In this document: piece by piece, positions 25,531-34,333 of the stretch
Position numbering within the stretch: the first letter of the stretch is position 1
Layout of the letters: the number at the start of each line of letters is the position of its first letter
Assembly (NCBI GenBank): GCA_029265355.1
Contig: JAJUJL010000014.1
Coordinates: 62,001 to 126,000, forward strand
Direction: 5' to 3'
DNA length: 64,000 nt
Origin: Chloroflexota bacterium
GTDB taxonomy: Bacteria > Chloroflexota > Anaerolineae > Anaerolineales > UBA4823
The notes under the pieces: generated by a model
Told to the model about the DNA's origin: nothing
Databases searched by the model: none
Seen by the model: the letters and a program-made list of their open reading frames with translations, nothing else
Position numbers and translations under genes: made by a program

Positions 25531-27327
25531 ATGAGCGAAAACGGGCATGAAAACAAAAGCATAATACTGCCCTCCAGCATCACGGTGCGAGAGCTGGCAG
25601 TGTCTTTAGGATCAAGTCCCATTGATATCATCAAAACATTGATGTCGAATGGGGTGATGGCAAACATCAACCAGCAAATTGATTTCGATACGGCGGCTAT
25701 TGTGGCTGCTGAAATGGGGTTTGAAGCCAGCCTGGAGACCATAGCAGAAGAAATCAAAGAGGACCTGGGGGAGGTGCCTCTGTGGCGGCAGGTGATCATG
25801 AATGAAGACCCTGCCAAGCTGGTGCCGCGCCCGCCCGTTGTCACCATCCTGGGTCATGTCGATCACGGTAAAACCACGCTGCTGGATGCCATTCGCCACA
25901 CCAATGTGGTGGAGGGCGAGGCCGGCGGCATTACCCAGCACATTGGCGCCTACCAGGCAGAGCATAATGGCAGGCTGATCACTTTCCTGGATACGCCTGG
26001 TCATGCCGCGTTCACCGCCATGCGCGCTCGCGGCGCGCAGGGCGCGGATGTGGTGGTGCTGGTGGTGGCAGCCGATGATGGCGTCATGCCGCAAACGCGC
26101 GAAGCCATCGCTCATGCCCGCGCTGCCAAGGTGCCGATCGTTGTGGCAGCGAACAAGATCGATAAACCCAATGCCGACCTGGACCGGCTCAAGCAGCAGC
26201 TCGCAGAAGTTGGCCTGGTGCCGGACGACTGGGATGGCGATACCATTGTGGTGCCTCTCTCGGCGAAGCGCAAAATTGGCCTGGATGACTTGATGGAGGC
26301 GATCTTGCTGGTAGCTGACAACCTGGAAATCCTGGCGAACCCGGACGGGCAGGTGTTAGGTACGGTGATCGAAGCCGAGCGCGATCGCACGCGCGGTCCA
26401 CTGGCGACGCTGCTGGTGCAAAACGGCACGCTACAAGTTGGCGATGTGGTCATCGCAGGCAATACGTATGGGCGCTTGAAAGCCATGTTTGACAATCGTG
26501 GCCGCCGTGTGCGCAAAGCCGGGCCTTCGACGCCAGTGTCTGTAATGGGACTGAGCGATGTGCCCGAGGCGGGTGACATTTTCCGCACCGTGGAGAACGA
26601 ACGCGATGCGCGCAGTATCGTGGCAGAGCGCATTCAACAGCAGCGCGAATCGACCCGCGCCCAGCGCAATACGATGACCCTTGAGCAGTTGTTCGATCGT
26701 TTCCAATCGGGAGATGTGCGCGAGCTGCCGCTGATTATCAAGGCCGACGTGCAAGGCTCATTGGAGCCGATCATCCATGAAGTGAATGAATTGGGCAAAG
26801 GCGACATTAAGATCAATATTCTGTATGCTGAAACCGGAAATATTGGTGAAAATGACGTCATGCTGGCTTCGGCATCCAAGGCGATTGTGATTGGCTTCAA
26901 TGTGCAGGCTGATACCGCCGCCCGCCGACTGGCAGATTCTGAGGGCGTTGATATTCGCCTGTATGATATCATTTACCGATTGACCGAGGACCTGGAAAAA
27001 GCGCTCAAGGGTATGCTGGAGCCGGAAGAAAGGCAAGTTGTCATCGGTCACGCCCAGGTGCGCGCCGTGTTTCGCATTTCGAAGCTCGGCAATGTTGCTG
27101 GATGCCTGGTGACGAGTGGAGAGCTGCGCCGCAACGCTTACATTCGCGTCTTGCGCAATGGCAGCGTGGTACACGAAGGCCCGATCGGGTCGCTCAAGCA
27201 CTTGCAAGAAGATGTGCGCGAGGTGCGCACTGGCTTTGAGTGCGGCGTTTCGGTAAAACAGTTTGATGACTTTAAAGTTGGCGATGAGCTGGAGTGTTTC
27301 GTCACCGAAAAGGTAGCAGTTGCCTGA
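25531..27327 (+). CDS. infB: Translation initiation factor IF-2
   Basis: IF-2 is the GTPase that brings initiator tRNA to the 30S subunit and promotes subunit joining. The 598-residue product has a short N-terminal domain ([21 protein letters not shown], about 20-60), then the GTPase domain with G1 GHVDHGKTT (about 108), DTPGHAAF (G3) and ANKIDKP (G4), and the beta-barrel and C-terminal domains. The short length, like Thermus IF-2, means the long variable N-terminal extension of enteric IF-2 is absent. The ATG at 25531 follows GGAGGTGCC. The frame is open further upstream, but those residues are not IF-2-like. It is followed by rbfA. Confidence 0.98.
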   Translation: MSENGHENKSIILPSSITVRELAVSLGSSPIDIIKTLMSNGVMANINQQIDFDTAAIVAAEMGFEASLETIAEEIKEDLGEVPLWRQVIMNEDPAKLVPRPPVVTILGHVDHGKTTLLDAIRHTNVVEGEAGGITQHIGAYQAEHNGRLITFLDTPGHAAFTAMRARGAQGADVVVLVVAADDGVMPQTREAIAHARAAKVPIVVAANKIDKPNADLDRLKQQLAEVGLVPDDWDGDTIVVPLSAKRKIGLDDLMEAILLVADNLEILANPDGQVLGTVIEAERDRTRGPLATLLVQNGTLQVGDVVIAGNTYGRLKAMFDNRGRRVRKAGPSTPVSVMGLSDVPEAGDIFRTVENERDARSIVAERIQQQRESTRAQRNTMTLEQLFDRFQSGDVRELPLIIKADVQGSLEPIIHEVNELGKGDIKINILYAETGNIGENDVMLASASKAIVIGFNVQADTAARRLADSEGVDIRLYDIIYRLTEDLEKALKGMLEPEERQVVIGHAQVRAVFRISKLGNVAGCLVTSGELRRNAYIRVLRNGSVVHEGPIGSLKHLQEDVREVRTGFECGVSVKQFDDFKVGDELECFVTEKVAVA

Positions 27328-27403
27328 GGCAGGTCTTGGCAGGCATGTCTCTGTGCAAGGGCAGTGTGCACTGCCTTTGGAAAGATGGCTTGGAGAGAAA
27401 CAC

Positions 27404-27787
27404 GTGGTATCAAAATTGCGCTTACAGCGCATTTCGGACCGGTTGAGAGAAGAGCTGTCGGAGATGCTCATTCAGGATATCTCCGATCCGCGACTGTCTG
27501 GTATCTCGGTAACCGAGGTGAAAGTGGATCGCGAGCTGGCCTTTGCAGATATCTACATCTCTGCCTTTGAGGGCTCTGAGCGAGCGAAGGAAGTGCTGGA
27601 AGGACTGCAACATGCCCAGGGGTTTATTCGCCGGGAACTGTCACAGCGGGTAGAACTACGCACCTTCCCTCGGCTGCGCTTTCATTGGGATCCGACCTAC
27701 GAGCGCGCCGAGCACATCGAGCGCTTGATCGCTTCGTTGCAAAATGAAGAGGGCGATAACCCCGCTGAGGACCCTCCAAATGATTGA
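27404..27787 (+). CDS. rbfA: Ribosome-binding factor A
   Basis: RbfA is a KH-fold protein that assists late 30S maturation. The 127-residue product shows family features: LRLQRISDRLREELSEMLIQDISDPRL at the start, VTEVKVDRELAFADIYIS, and LRTFPRLRFHWDPTYERAEHIERL at the end. The GTG at 27404 is preceded by GGAGAG; the open frame upstream of it has no RbfA similarity. It follows infB by 76 bases and overlaps the next gene's ATG by 8 bases. Confidence 0.95.
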   Translation: MVSKLRLQRISDRLREELSEMLIQDISDPRLSGISVTEVKVDRELAFADIYISAFEGSERAKEVLEGLQHAQGFIRRELSQRVELRTFPRLRFHWDPTYERAEHIERLIASLQNEEGDNPAEDPPND

Positions 27788-28763
27788 TACGGTGGTCGCC
27801 TCTGCGGGTGCAGCCCTGCACCAGGCGCAGCGCATCTTGCTGGCCTCTCACATTCGTCCGGATGGCGACGCGATCGGCTCGTTGTTGGGCATGGGATTGG
27901 CGTTGGCGGCGGCTGGTAAACAGGTGCAAATGGTATCGAGCGATGGTGTGCCATCCAGCTTGCAGCATCTGCCAGGAAGTGAGCTGATCGCCTACCGCGC
28001 TCAGGGTGATTTCGACATGCTGGTGGTGCTGGACAGCTCAGACCTGAGCCGCGTGGGCTCAGCGCTGAATGGTTACCGTGAACCCGATCTTAATATCGAT
28101 CACCACGTGACCAACCTGAACTTTGCGCGCTTGAACCTGGTGGATACCTCTGCCGCGGCAACAGCCGAGATGCTGGCCATCCTGCTGCCCCGGTGGGGTT
28201 TTCCCCTGGACCAGGCCTCGGCCAGCGCTCTGCTGACGGGTATGATCACGGATACGATCGGTTTTCGCACCTCCAATATCACCCCCAGGGTGATGCGCAC
28301 TGCGGCTGGGCTGATGGAGCTTGGCGCTGATCTCAGCGCGCTGTATTTTCAAGCGCTGACCCAGCGCAGCTTCGAAGCCATGCGCATGTGGGGAGCTGGC
28401 TTATCCAAGTTGGCGCGCCAGGATGGCGTGGTGTGGACTGTGATTAGCCTGGAGGATCGCAAGCATGCCGGTTATAGCGGTCGTGATGACGCTGACCTGG
28501 TGAATATCCTCTCGGCCATTAAAGGTGCGCAAATCTCGGTGATTTTTGTTGAACAACCGGACAATCGGATTAAAATAAGCTGGCGCGCTCAGCCGGGTTT
28601 GGATGTGAGCGCCTTGGCGTTGCGTTTTGGGGGGGGAGGCCACCCGGCGGCCTCCGGAGCGGAAATTGAAGGTGCCTTGATCGAGGTACAGAATCAGGTA
28701 TTAGAAGAGACGATTCAACTTCTGCGCCAACATCATCCAATCGTTTCGGAGAGTAGTCAATGA
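27780..28763 (+). CDS. nrnA: DHH-family bifunctional oligoribonuclease/PAP phosphatase
   Basis: This is a 327-residue DHH/DHHA1 phosphoesterase of the NrnA group, which degrades nanoRNA and 3'-phosphoadenosine 5'-phosphate. Metal-binding motifs are visible: SHIRPDGDAIGS (DxD), VVLDSSD, and the DHH motif NIDHHVTN. The C-terminal DHHA1 motif is FGGGGHPAASGAEI. The ATG at 27780 overlaps the rbfA stop, and the stop overlaps the truB start in ATGA form, so translation is coupled throughout. The order rbfA-nrnA-truB is common. Confidence 0.93.
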   Translation: MIDTVVASAGAALHQAQRILLASHIRPDGDAIGSLLGMGLALAAAGKQVQMVSSDGVPSSLQHLPGSELIAYRAQGDFDMLVVLDSSDLSRVGSALNGYREPDLNIDHHVTNLNFARLNLVDTSAAATAEMLAILLPRWGFPLDQASASALLTGMITDTIGFRTSNITPRVMRTAAGLMELGADLSALYFQALTQRSFEAMRMWGAGLSKLARQDGVVWTVISLEDRKHAGYSGRDDADLVNILSAIKGAQISVIFVEQPDNRIKISWRAQPGLDVSALALRFGGGGHPAASGAEIEGALIEVQNQVLEETIQLLRQHHPIVSESSQ

Positions 28764-29665
28764 CAGATCAAATGCAAAACGCAGTATCGGGGGTATTGGT
28801 TGTCGACAAGCCCATCGGCATGACCTCCCACGATGTGGTTCAGGTCATTCGCCGGGGAACCGGCATCCGTCGTGCAGGACATACCGGGACGCTCGATCCG
28901 CGCGCCTCAGGTGTGCTGGTGGTGCTGGTCGGTCCTGCGGTTCGCCTGAGCGAATATGTTTCAGCGTCCGATAAGCGTTACCAGGCGACTATTCGGCTGG
29001 GCAGCTCCACGGATACCTACGATGCAGATGGAACATTCACTTCGAGCGAAGTTTCCGTGGATGACATCACGGAAGACCGCTTCGTCGAGGTGCTTGAGAA
29101 ATTTATTGGTGAGATTGTGCAAGTGCCACCGCCGTATTCTGCGGTGAAGGTCAAGGGGAAAAAAGCTTACGAAATGGCGCGCCAGGGCGAGGATGTCAAC
29201 CTGGAACCGCGCACCATCCAGGTCTACAGCCTGGAGGTGTTGGAGTGGGCGCCGCCGGAAGTGGTCATTGACGTTTACTGTTCATCCGGCACGTACGTGC
29301 GCTCGCTGGCACACGACTTGGGCAAAGAGCTGGGCTGCGGCGCTCACCTGGTTGGGCTGCGGCGCACTAAAAGCGGCCGGTTTACGCTGCGGGATGCCGT
29401 GCCGCTCCGCCGCCTGCAGGAATCCTTCGACGCTGGCGACTGGTACCGCCACCTGATCCCCGCGGCTGAAGCCCTGGCCGATTGGCCCGCCATCGAGCTG
29501 GATGCCGATGAAGTCGAGCTGGTGCGCCATGGGCACCGTGTAGCAGGCGCATCCAATGAGAAGGGCAAAGCGCGCGCCGTCAGCCAGCAGGGCGACCTGG
29601 TGGCGCTGATGGAATACGATCATGAGACCGGCGAGTGGCAGCCGCGTAAGGTGTTTTTCTCCTGA
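28760..29665 (+). CDS. truB: tRNA pseudouridine-55 synthase
   Basis: TruB converts U55 of tRNA to pseudouridine. The 301-residue product has the catalytic motif GHTGTLDPRASGVLVV with the nucleophilic aspartate, the KPIGMTSHDVV start, KRYQATIRLGSSTDTYDADG, and the C-terminal YIRS-like motif SSGTYVRSLAHDLGKELGCGAHL. A C-terminal PUA-like region follows. It starts in a 4-base overlap with nrnA and is followed 12 bases later by ribF. Confidence 0.97.
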   Translation: MTDQMQNAVSGVLVVDKPIGMTSHDVVQVIRRGTGIRRAGHTGTLDPRASGVLVVLVGPAVRLSEYVSASDKRYQATIRLGSSTDTYDADGTFTSSEVSVDDITEDRFVEVLEKFIGEIVQVPPPYSAVKVKGKKAYEMARQGEDVNLEPRTIQVYSLEVLEWAPPEVVIDVYCSSGTYVRSLAHDLGKELGCGAHLVGLRRTKSGRFTLRDAVPLRRLQESFDAGDWYRHLIPAAEALADWPAIELDADEVELVRHGHRVAGASNEKGKARAVSQQGDLVALMEYDHETGEWQPRKVFFS

Positions 29666-29677
29666 CCGCCGCTGTCT

Positions 29678-30598
29678 ATGCAACACTACCGCTCCTTAGA
29701 TGATCTGCGCCTGCAAAACACCTGGCTGACCATTGGCTCGTTTGATGGTTTGCACCGCGGTCACCAGGCGATCGTCCAAACGCTGGTGCGGGAGGCGCAT
29801 CGCGCCGGGGGTAAGGCAGCGGTGCTCAGTTTCTACCCACACCCGGCTGTGGTGCTGGGCCGGCGCAATGACCCGCTTTACCTGACCACACCCCAGGAGC
29901 GGGTGGAATTGCTGGCGGGGTTGGGGGTCGACCTGGCAATCACCTATCACTTCACCCGGGAAACCGCGGCTCTGTCGGCGCAGGAATTTATGCAGATGCT
30001 CAAGCAGCATCTGGGATTGCGCGCCTTGTTTGTGGGTGAAAACTTCGCCCTGGGACGCGGCCGAGAGGGGAATGTCCTCCGGTTGCGCGAGTTGGGAAGG
30101 GAGATGGATTACCACGTCGAAGTGATCCCTCCTGTCACTGAGGGTGAGCAAATCATTTCCTCCACCTGGTTGCGGCGTACTCTCGAGCAAGGGGATGTGA
30201 CTATGACCCACCGCCTGCTGGGGAGACCCTTTAGCCTGTGGGGCAGCGTGGTACCCGGTGATGGTCGTGGGCGCACGATCGGCATTCCCACGGCCAACAT
30301 CGCGGTGTGGCGCGAACGACTGGTGCCGCGCTCCGGCGTTTATGCGTGTCGGGTGGCGCTTGGCGAGCAGGTGCACCGGGCGGTTGCCAATATTGGCACA
30401 CGACCCACTTTCGACCATCACGCCACCCGCCAACATGTCGAAGCGCATCTGTTGGATTTTGATCAAGACCTGTACGGCAATCGCTTGCGCCTGGATTTTA
30501 TTGAGCGCCTGCGCGACGAGCAGCGTTTTCCCGGTGTACAGGCTTTGCTGGAGCAAATTCACAAGGATATTGAGCAGGCGCGAGCGATCCTGGCTTAA
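29678..30598 (+). CDS. ribF: Bifunctional riboflavin kinase/FAD synthetase
   Basis: RibF makes FMN and FAD from riboflavin. The 306-residue product has an N-terminal adenylyltransferase domain with IGSFDGLHRGHQAIV (the HxGH nucleotidyltransferase motif) and ISSTWLRRTLEQGDV. The C-terminal flavokinase domain has GDGRGRTIGIPTANI (about residue 190) and NIGTRPTF. It is the last gene of the nusA operon and ends tail to tail with the DUF624 gene, the two stop codons overlapping. Confidence 0.97.
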   Translation: MQHYRSLDDLRLQNTWLTIGSFDGLHRGHQAIVQTLVREAHRAGGKAAVLSFYPHPAVVLGRRNDPLYLTTPQERVELLAGLGVDLAITYHFTRETAALSAQEFMQMLKQHLGLRALFVGENFALGRGREGNVLRLRELGREMDYHVEVIPPVTEGEQIISSTWLRRTLEQGDVTMTHRLLGRPFSLWGSVVPGDGRGRTIGIPTANIAVWRERLVPRSGVYACRVALGEQVHRAVANIGTRPTFDHHATRQHVEAHLLDFDQDLYGNRLRLDFIERLRDEQRFPGVQALLEQIHKDIEQARAILA

Positions 30599-31200
30599 CC
30601 TTCGTTTTCGAGCAGTTGCAGCACTGCCCGGTTTGCCAGGTAGGCAGCCAACGCTGCTCCGACCACCAGCCAGGGAGCGCCCAAAAACACGCTGACCAGG
30701 ATCATCCCCAGGCTGAGTGTTGCGCCAAAACCGAAAGCGAACCCCGGCTGACGCGCCCACAGGACCAGGCTGTTGCGGTACGCGACGCGCAGCCGGCGGT
30801 CGCTTTGCTCCATCAACAGCGGCAGGGCGTACAGTTGCAGCAAGCCCCATACCCAGGCCAGGCTGATAAAGACGCCTTGCACCCAGATCGACCAGGACTG
30901 TTCATATTGCGCATAGAAACCCAGGTTCGAGGCTACGATGGCAAGAACTGCCAGGTTCACAGCCGCCCAGCGCAGCGCCAGCCACACATCGCGCCGCATT
31001 CCCTGCCAGAAGACGCCCCAACTGCCGCTGCCTTCGTGCGCCAGGTGATTCGCAGCCGCAAACAACGCCAGGGTCGCTGACGGAGCGGTGATCACCGGCA
31101 GGCACAGCAGCAGCCAGGCAATATTCAGCGCCAGCAGATCGAAGAACATGTGGAAAGAGTCCACCAGCCAGTCGAAGAGCAGGCGCAAGAAATTTCCCAT
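30595..31200 (-). CDS. DUF624 (YesL-like) membrane protein
   Basis: This 201-residue membrane protein has about five hydrophobic helices. The arrangement (DLLALNIAWLLLCLPVITAPSATLALF, then WGVFWQGMRRDVWLALRWAAV, then a helix pair at the C terminus) matches the DUF624/YesL family, often found near carbohydrate utilisation genes but of unknown function. The ATG has no ribosome site and instead lies 6 bases after TATAAT, suggesting a leaderless transcript. It is monocistronic and convergent with ribF. Confidence 0.83.
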   Translation of the reverse strand: MGNFLRLLFDWLVDSFHMFFDLLALNIAWLLLCLPVITAPSATLALFAAANHLAHEGSGSWGVFWQGMRRDVWLALRWAAVNLAVLAIVASNLGFYAQYEQSWSIWVQGVFISLAWVWGLLQLYALPLLMEQSDRRLRVAYRNSLVLWARQPGFAFGFGATLSLGMILVSVFLGAPWLVVGAALAAYLANRAVLQLLENEG

Positions 31201-31206
31201 AAGACG

Positions 31207-31212
31207 ATTATA
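31207..31212 (-). promoter_or_regulatory. -10 element of the DUF624 gene, predicted leaderless
   Basis: On the - strand TATAAT is followed by CGTCTT and then the ATG at 31200. No strong -35 was seen. Confidence 0.6.
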
Positions 31213-31275
31213 ATAGCCAAATTAGCGATAAGTTGGCCGCATTCGTGAGCCATCAGAACAAAAGGGAGGGCCGCG

Positions 31276-32070
31276 ATGAGACAATACCTGGATTTGATGC
31301 AGCATGTGCTGGATAACGGCGTTCCAAAGAGCGACCGCACCGGCGTGGGCACGCTCTCGCTTTTTGGCTACCAGATGCGTTTTGATCTGCAGCAGGGCTT
31401 CCCCTTAGTGACCACTAAGAAGCTGCACATGAAGTCCATCATCCACGAACTTCTGTGGTTTCTACAGGGCAGTACCAATGTGCGCTACCTGCAAGAGAAC
31501 GGGGTGCGCATCTGGAACGAGTGGGCAGACGAAAATGGCGAACTGGGCCCGGTGTACGGCGCCCAATGGCGCGCCTGGCCCACCGCCAATGGCGAGACGA
31601 TTGATCAGATCAGCTCGCTCATCGAGCAAATTCGCACCAATCCCGCCTCGCGCCGGCTGATTGTCAGCGCCTGGAACGTTGGCGAGATTCCAAAGATGGC
31701 GCTGCCGCCCTGCCATGCTTTCTTTCAGTTCTACGTGGTGGATGGGAAGCTCTCTTGCCAGCTCTACCAGCGCTCGGCGGATGTTTTCCTGGGTGTGCCC
31801 TTCAACATTGCCTCTTATGCTCTGCTGACGATGATGGTCGCCCAGGTGTGCGATCTGATGCCTGGGGATTTCGTGCACACGTTTGGCGATGTGCACCTGT
31901 ACCTGAACCACCTCGAACAGGCGCGCCTCCAACTCACCCGCCAGCCATATCCGCTGCCCTCCATGCATCTCAACCCTCGGGTGCGTTCGATCTTTGATTT
32001 CAGGTATGAAGACTTCGAGCTGAGCAATTATCAAGCCCATCCGCACATCAAGGCAGAGGTTGCGGTGTGA
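31276..32070 (+). CDS. thyA: Thymidylate synthase ThyA
   Basis: ThyA methylates dUMP to dTMP with methylenetetrahydrofolate. The 264-residue product is the standard short form. The catalytic cysteine is in [12 protein letters not shown], the dUMP-binding arginines in [18 protein letters not shown] and [10 protein letters not shown] are present, and the C terminus IKAEVAV is typical. AAAGGGAGG precedes the ATG. It overlaps folA by 4 bases (GTGA), so synthase and reductase are co-translated; the reductase recycles the dihydrofolate produced here. Confidence 0.98.
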   Translation: MRQYLDLMQHVLDNGVPKSDRTGVGTLSLFGYQMRFDLQQGFPLVTTKKLHMKSIIHELLWFLQGSTNVRYLQENGVRIWNEWADENGELGPVYGAQWRAWPTANGETIDQISSLIEQIRTNPASRRLIVSAWNVGEIPKMALPPCHAFFQFYVVDGKLSCQLYQRSADVFLGVPFNIASYALLTMMVAQVCDLMPGDFVHTFGDVHLYLNHLEQARLQLTRQPYPLPSMHLNPRVRSIFDFRYEDFELSNYQAHPHIKAEVAV

Positions 32071-32558
32071 TCGTTTCATTGATCGCCGCCCTCGACGAGG
32101 CGAACGGCATTGGCTGGCAGGGAGGGCTTCCCTGGCGTTTGCCGGCAGACCTGCGGCGCTTCAAGCGCCTCACGATGGGGCACCATCTCATTTGTGGTCG
32201 CAAGACCTACCAGTCGATTGGGCGACCTCTGCCCGGGCGGACGATGATTGTTGTCACCCGCCAGAAAGATTTCCAGGCGCCGGGCTGCCGCGTCGTGCAT
32301 TCCTTAGATGCCGCCCTGGCGCTGGCGGAAGCGGCGGGTGAGGAAGAGGTCTTCGTTATTGGCGGCGCAGCGCTGTACGCGGCCGCCCTGCCGTACGCCA
32401 GGCGCATGTATTTGACGCGCGTGCACGCTGTGCTGCCAGCGGACGTGCATTTCCCTGAGTTTGATGAAGGGCAGTGGAGCATCGTGGAGCAGGAAGCGCT
32501 GCCTGCCGATCGGGATAATCCGCACCCAACATCCTTCTTCAAGCTGGTGAGAAACTGA
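32067..32558 (+). CDS. folA: Dihydrofolate reductase
   Basis: This 163-residue reductase regenerates tetrahydrofolate. Family motifs: [18 protein letters not shown] at the N terminus, the active-site segment [12 protein letters not shown] with its acidic residue, [17 protein letters not shown] for NADPH binding, and [13 protein letters not shown]. The GTG start overlaps the thyA stop. The pairing with thyA gives strong functional support. Confidence 0.97.
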   Translation: MIVSLIAALDEANGIGWQGGLPWRLPADLRRFKRLTMGHHLICGRKTYQSIGRPLPGRTMIVVTRQKDFQAPGCRVVHSLDAALALAEAAGEEEVFVIGGAALYAAALPYARRMYLTRVHAVLPADVHFPEFDEGQWSIVEQEALPADRDNPHPTSFFKLVRN

Positions 32559-32584
32559 GAGGGATTTTGTTGGGGGAGTAACTT

Positions 32585-34204
32585 ATGCACCTTATCCACG
32601 CACCAGGAGTGACACGAACACTGCTGCAGCGTGCTCCAGGCTTGATGTTGACGATCTTTCTGCTGATCAATTTGACCAGTGCCTGGAACCTGACGCTGAC
32701 CTACGACGAGCCGGAACACCTGCGTTATGGGAAACAGATCCTGTCGCTGAATTCGGACCGCTTTGACGACAGCAAGATGCCGTTCTCGGCGCTGAACGCG
32801 CTCCCTGGGCGGCTGGCCGAGTACCTACCCGGAGGCTGGCTGCATTCAGCGCTTGGAGCGACGATCACCGCCCGGTTTGCGACAGTGTTGTTCAGTGCGC
32901 TGGTGGGCGTTCTGGTTTTCCGATGGGCACGGGAATTGTACGGAGAAGTCCCGGCGTTGTTCGCTCTCTTCTTCTATGTCTTCGAGCCGAACATTACCGC
33001 TCATTCGCAACTGATCACTACCGATATATACGCCACAGGAATGGCGCTGGCGAGCCTTTTCACCTTCTGGCGATTCTGCCTGTACAGGGATTGGAAGCAT
33101 TTATTCTACTTCGGGCTGACCCTTGGGTTAGCACAACTGGCGAAGTATACGTCAGTGTTTCTTTATCCGCTGCTGCCGCTGATGCTGCTCGCTTATGATG
33201 CGCCGGATCTGAAAGTTTGGATCGAGCGCCGTGACGGAGCATCTTTGAAGCGCTATCTCTACCGCACGTTCCTGTTCGCACTCACTGCAGGATTGATCAG
33301 CCTTCTGGTCATCAATGCAGGTTTTCTTTTCAACCGCACGCTGACGCCGCTGGGCAGTTATCGATTCCGATCGCAGTTATTTGCAGAAAACCAGGCCCGG
33401 CTTCGGGCACTGAAAGACTTTCCCGTTCCGCTGCCCTATCCCTACCTGGAGGGATTGGATTACGTGCTCTATCGCGAACGCACCGGTCAAGGGTATGGAA
33501 ATATCTATCTATTGGGTGAGCTGAGCGCAGCAGGTTTTAACAATTACTACTTGATTGTTTTCCTCTACAAGGCTCCTATTCCACTGCAGCTGGCCCTTTT
33601 GCTCTCTCTCCTCTTGTTTTTCACCGGAGACAAGAAGCGCAGTTTCCGTCAGCGGGAGCTGTTCTTACTCGCGCCGGCGGTCTACCTGTTCGCATATTTT
33701 AATTTCTTTAACCGTGCCCAGCTTGGCGTTCGATTTCTATTGGTGATCTTCCCATTTTTGATCCTCTTTTGCGCAGGTTTGTTGCAAGGCTGGCAAAGAT
33801 TTGGCCGACGGCACTGGCTGGTTATCAGCGGGCTGGCAGGCTATCTGATGATAACCAGCCTGAGCTATTTTCCGCATTACATTCCGTACTTCAACGAGCT
33901 GATGCCCGACCGGCGCCAGGCATACAAAATCCTGGCCGATTCGAACCTCGATTGGGGGCAGGTGGGCTGGTATATCAGCCAATACCGAGAGCTTCATCCC
34001 GATACGATCATCGATCCACCGCTCCCAACCGCGGGAAGGGTGGTGGTGAGCGCAAACAACCTTGTCGGTATCACGGCAAAGCCTGAGACATTCAGGTGGT
34101 TGCGCGAAAACTTCGAACCGGTGGACACGGTGGCGTATGCTTATCTGGTCTACGAAATCGACCCCGAGCAGTTGAGGAACGTGGTTGATAGATCGTCTCC
34201 GTAG
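32585..34204 (+). CDS. GT-C membrane glycosyltransferase (PMT/ArnT-like)
   Basis: This 539-residue protein has about a dozen membrane helices and the first-loop acidic motif TYDEPEHLRYG, the DE motif of GT-C enzymes such as ArnT and protein mannosyltransferases that use polyprenyl-phosphate sugars. The helix pattern and a soluble C-terminal part after about residue 430 (DSNLDWGQVGWYISQYRE) fit. Acceptor and sugar are unknown. The ATG follows GGGGGAGTAACTT, 26 bases after folA. A second large GT-C-like gene follows. Confidence 0.83.
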   Translation: MHLIHAPGVTRTLLQRAPGLMLTIFLLINLTSAWNLTLTYDEPEHLRYGKQILSLNSDRFDDSKMPFSALNALPGRLAEYLPGGWLHSALGATITARFATVLFSALVGVLVFRWARELYGEVPALFALFFYVFEPNITAHSQLITTDIYATGMALASLFTFWRFCLYRDWKHLFYFGLTLGLAQLAKYTSVFLYPLLPLMLLAYDAPDLKVWIERRDGASLKRYLYRTFLFALTAGLISLLVINAGFLFNRTLTPLGSYRFRSQLFAENQARLRALKDFPVPLPYPYLEGLDYVLYRERTGQGYGNIYLLGELSAAGFNNYYLIVFLYKAPIPLQLALLLSLLLFFTGDKKRSFRQRELFLLAPAVYLFAYFNFFNRAQLGVRFLLVIFPFLILFCAGLLQGWQRFGRRHWLVISGLAGYLMITSLSYFPHYIPYFNELMPDRRQAYKILADSNLDWGQVGWYISQYRELHPDTIIDPPLPTAGRVVVSANNLVGITAKPETFRWLRENFEPVDTVAYAYLVYEIDPEQLRNVVDRSSP

Positions 34205-34319
34205 ACCTGCAGACTCACCCGGCAGTATCGTTCGCGATTGCCCTTCCACCACCTTCCGACGCTGGTGCACGGTGAACGTGGACACTGGTTTCGCCCCAGC
34301 GCGTCCGGCGTTGATAACG

Positions 34320-34325
34320 TATAAT
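34320..34325 (+). promoter_or_regulatory. -10 element of the second GT-C gene, predicted leaderless
   Basis: TATAAT ends 8 bases before the ATG at 34334, with no ribosome site between. The 129-base gap before it holds no other feature I can support. Confidence 0.55.
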
Positions 34326-34333
34326 ACCCGTCT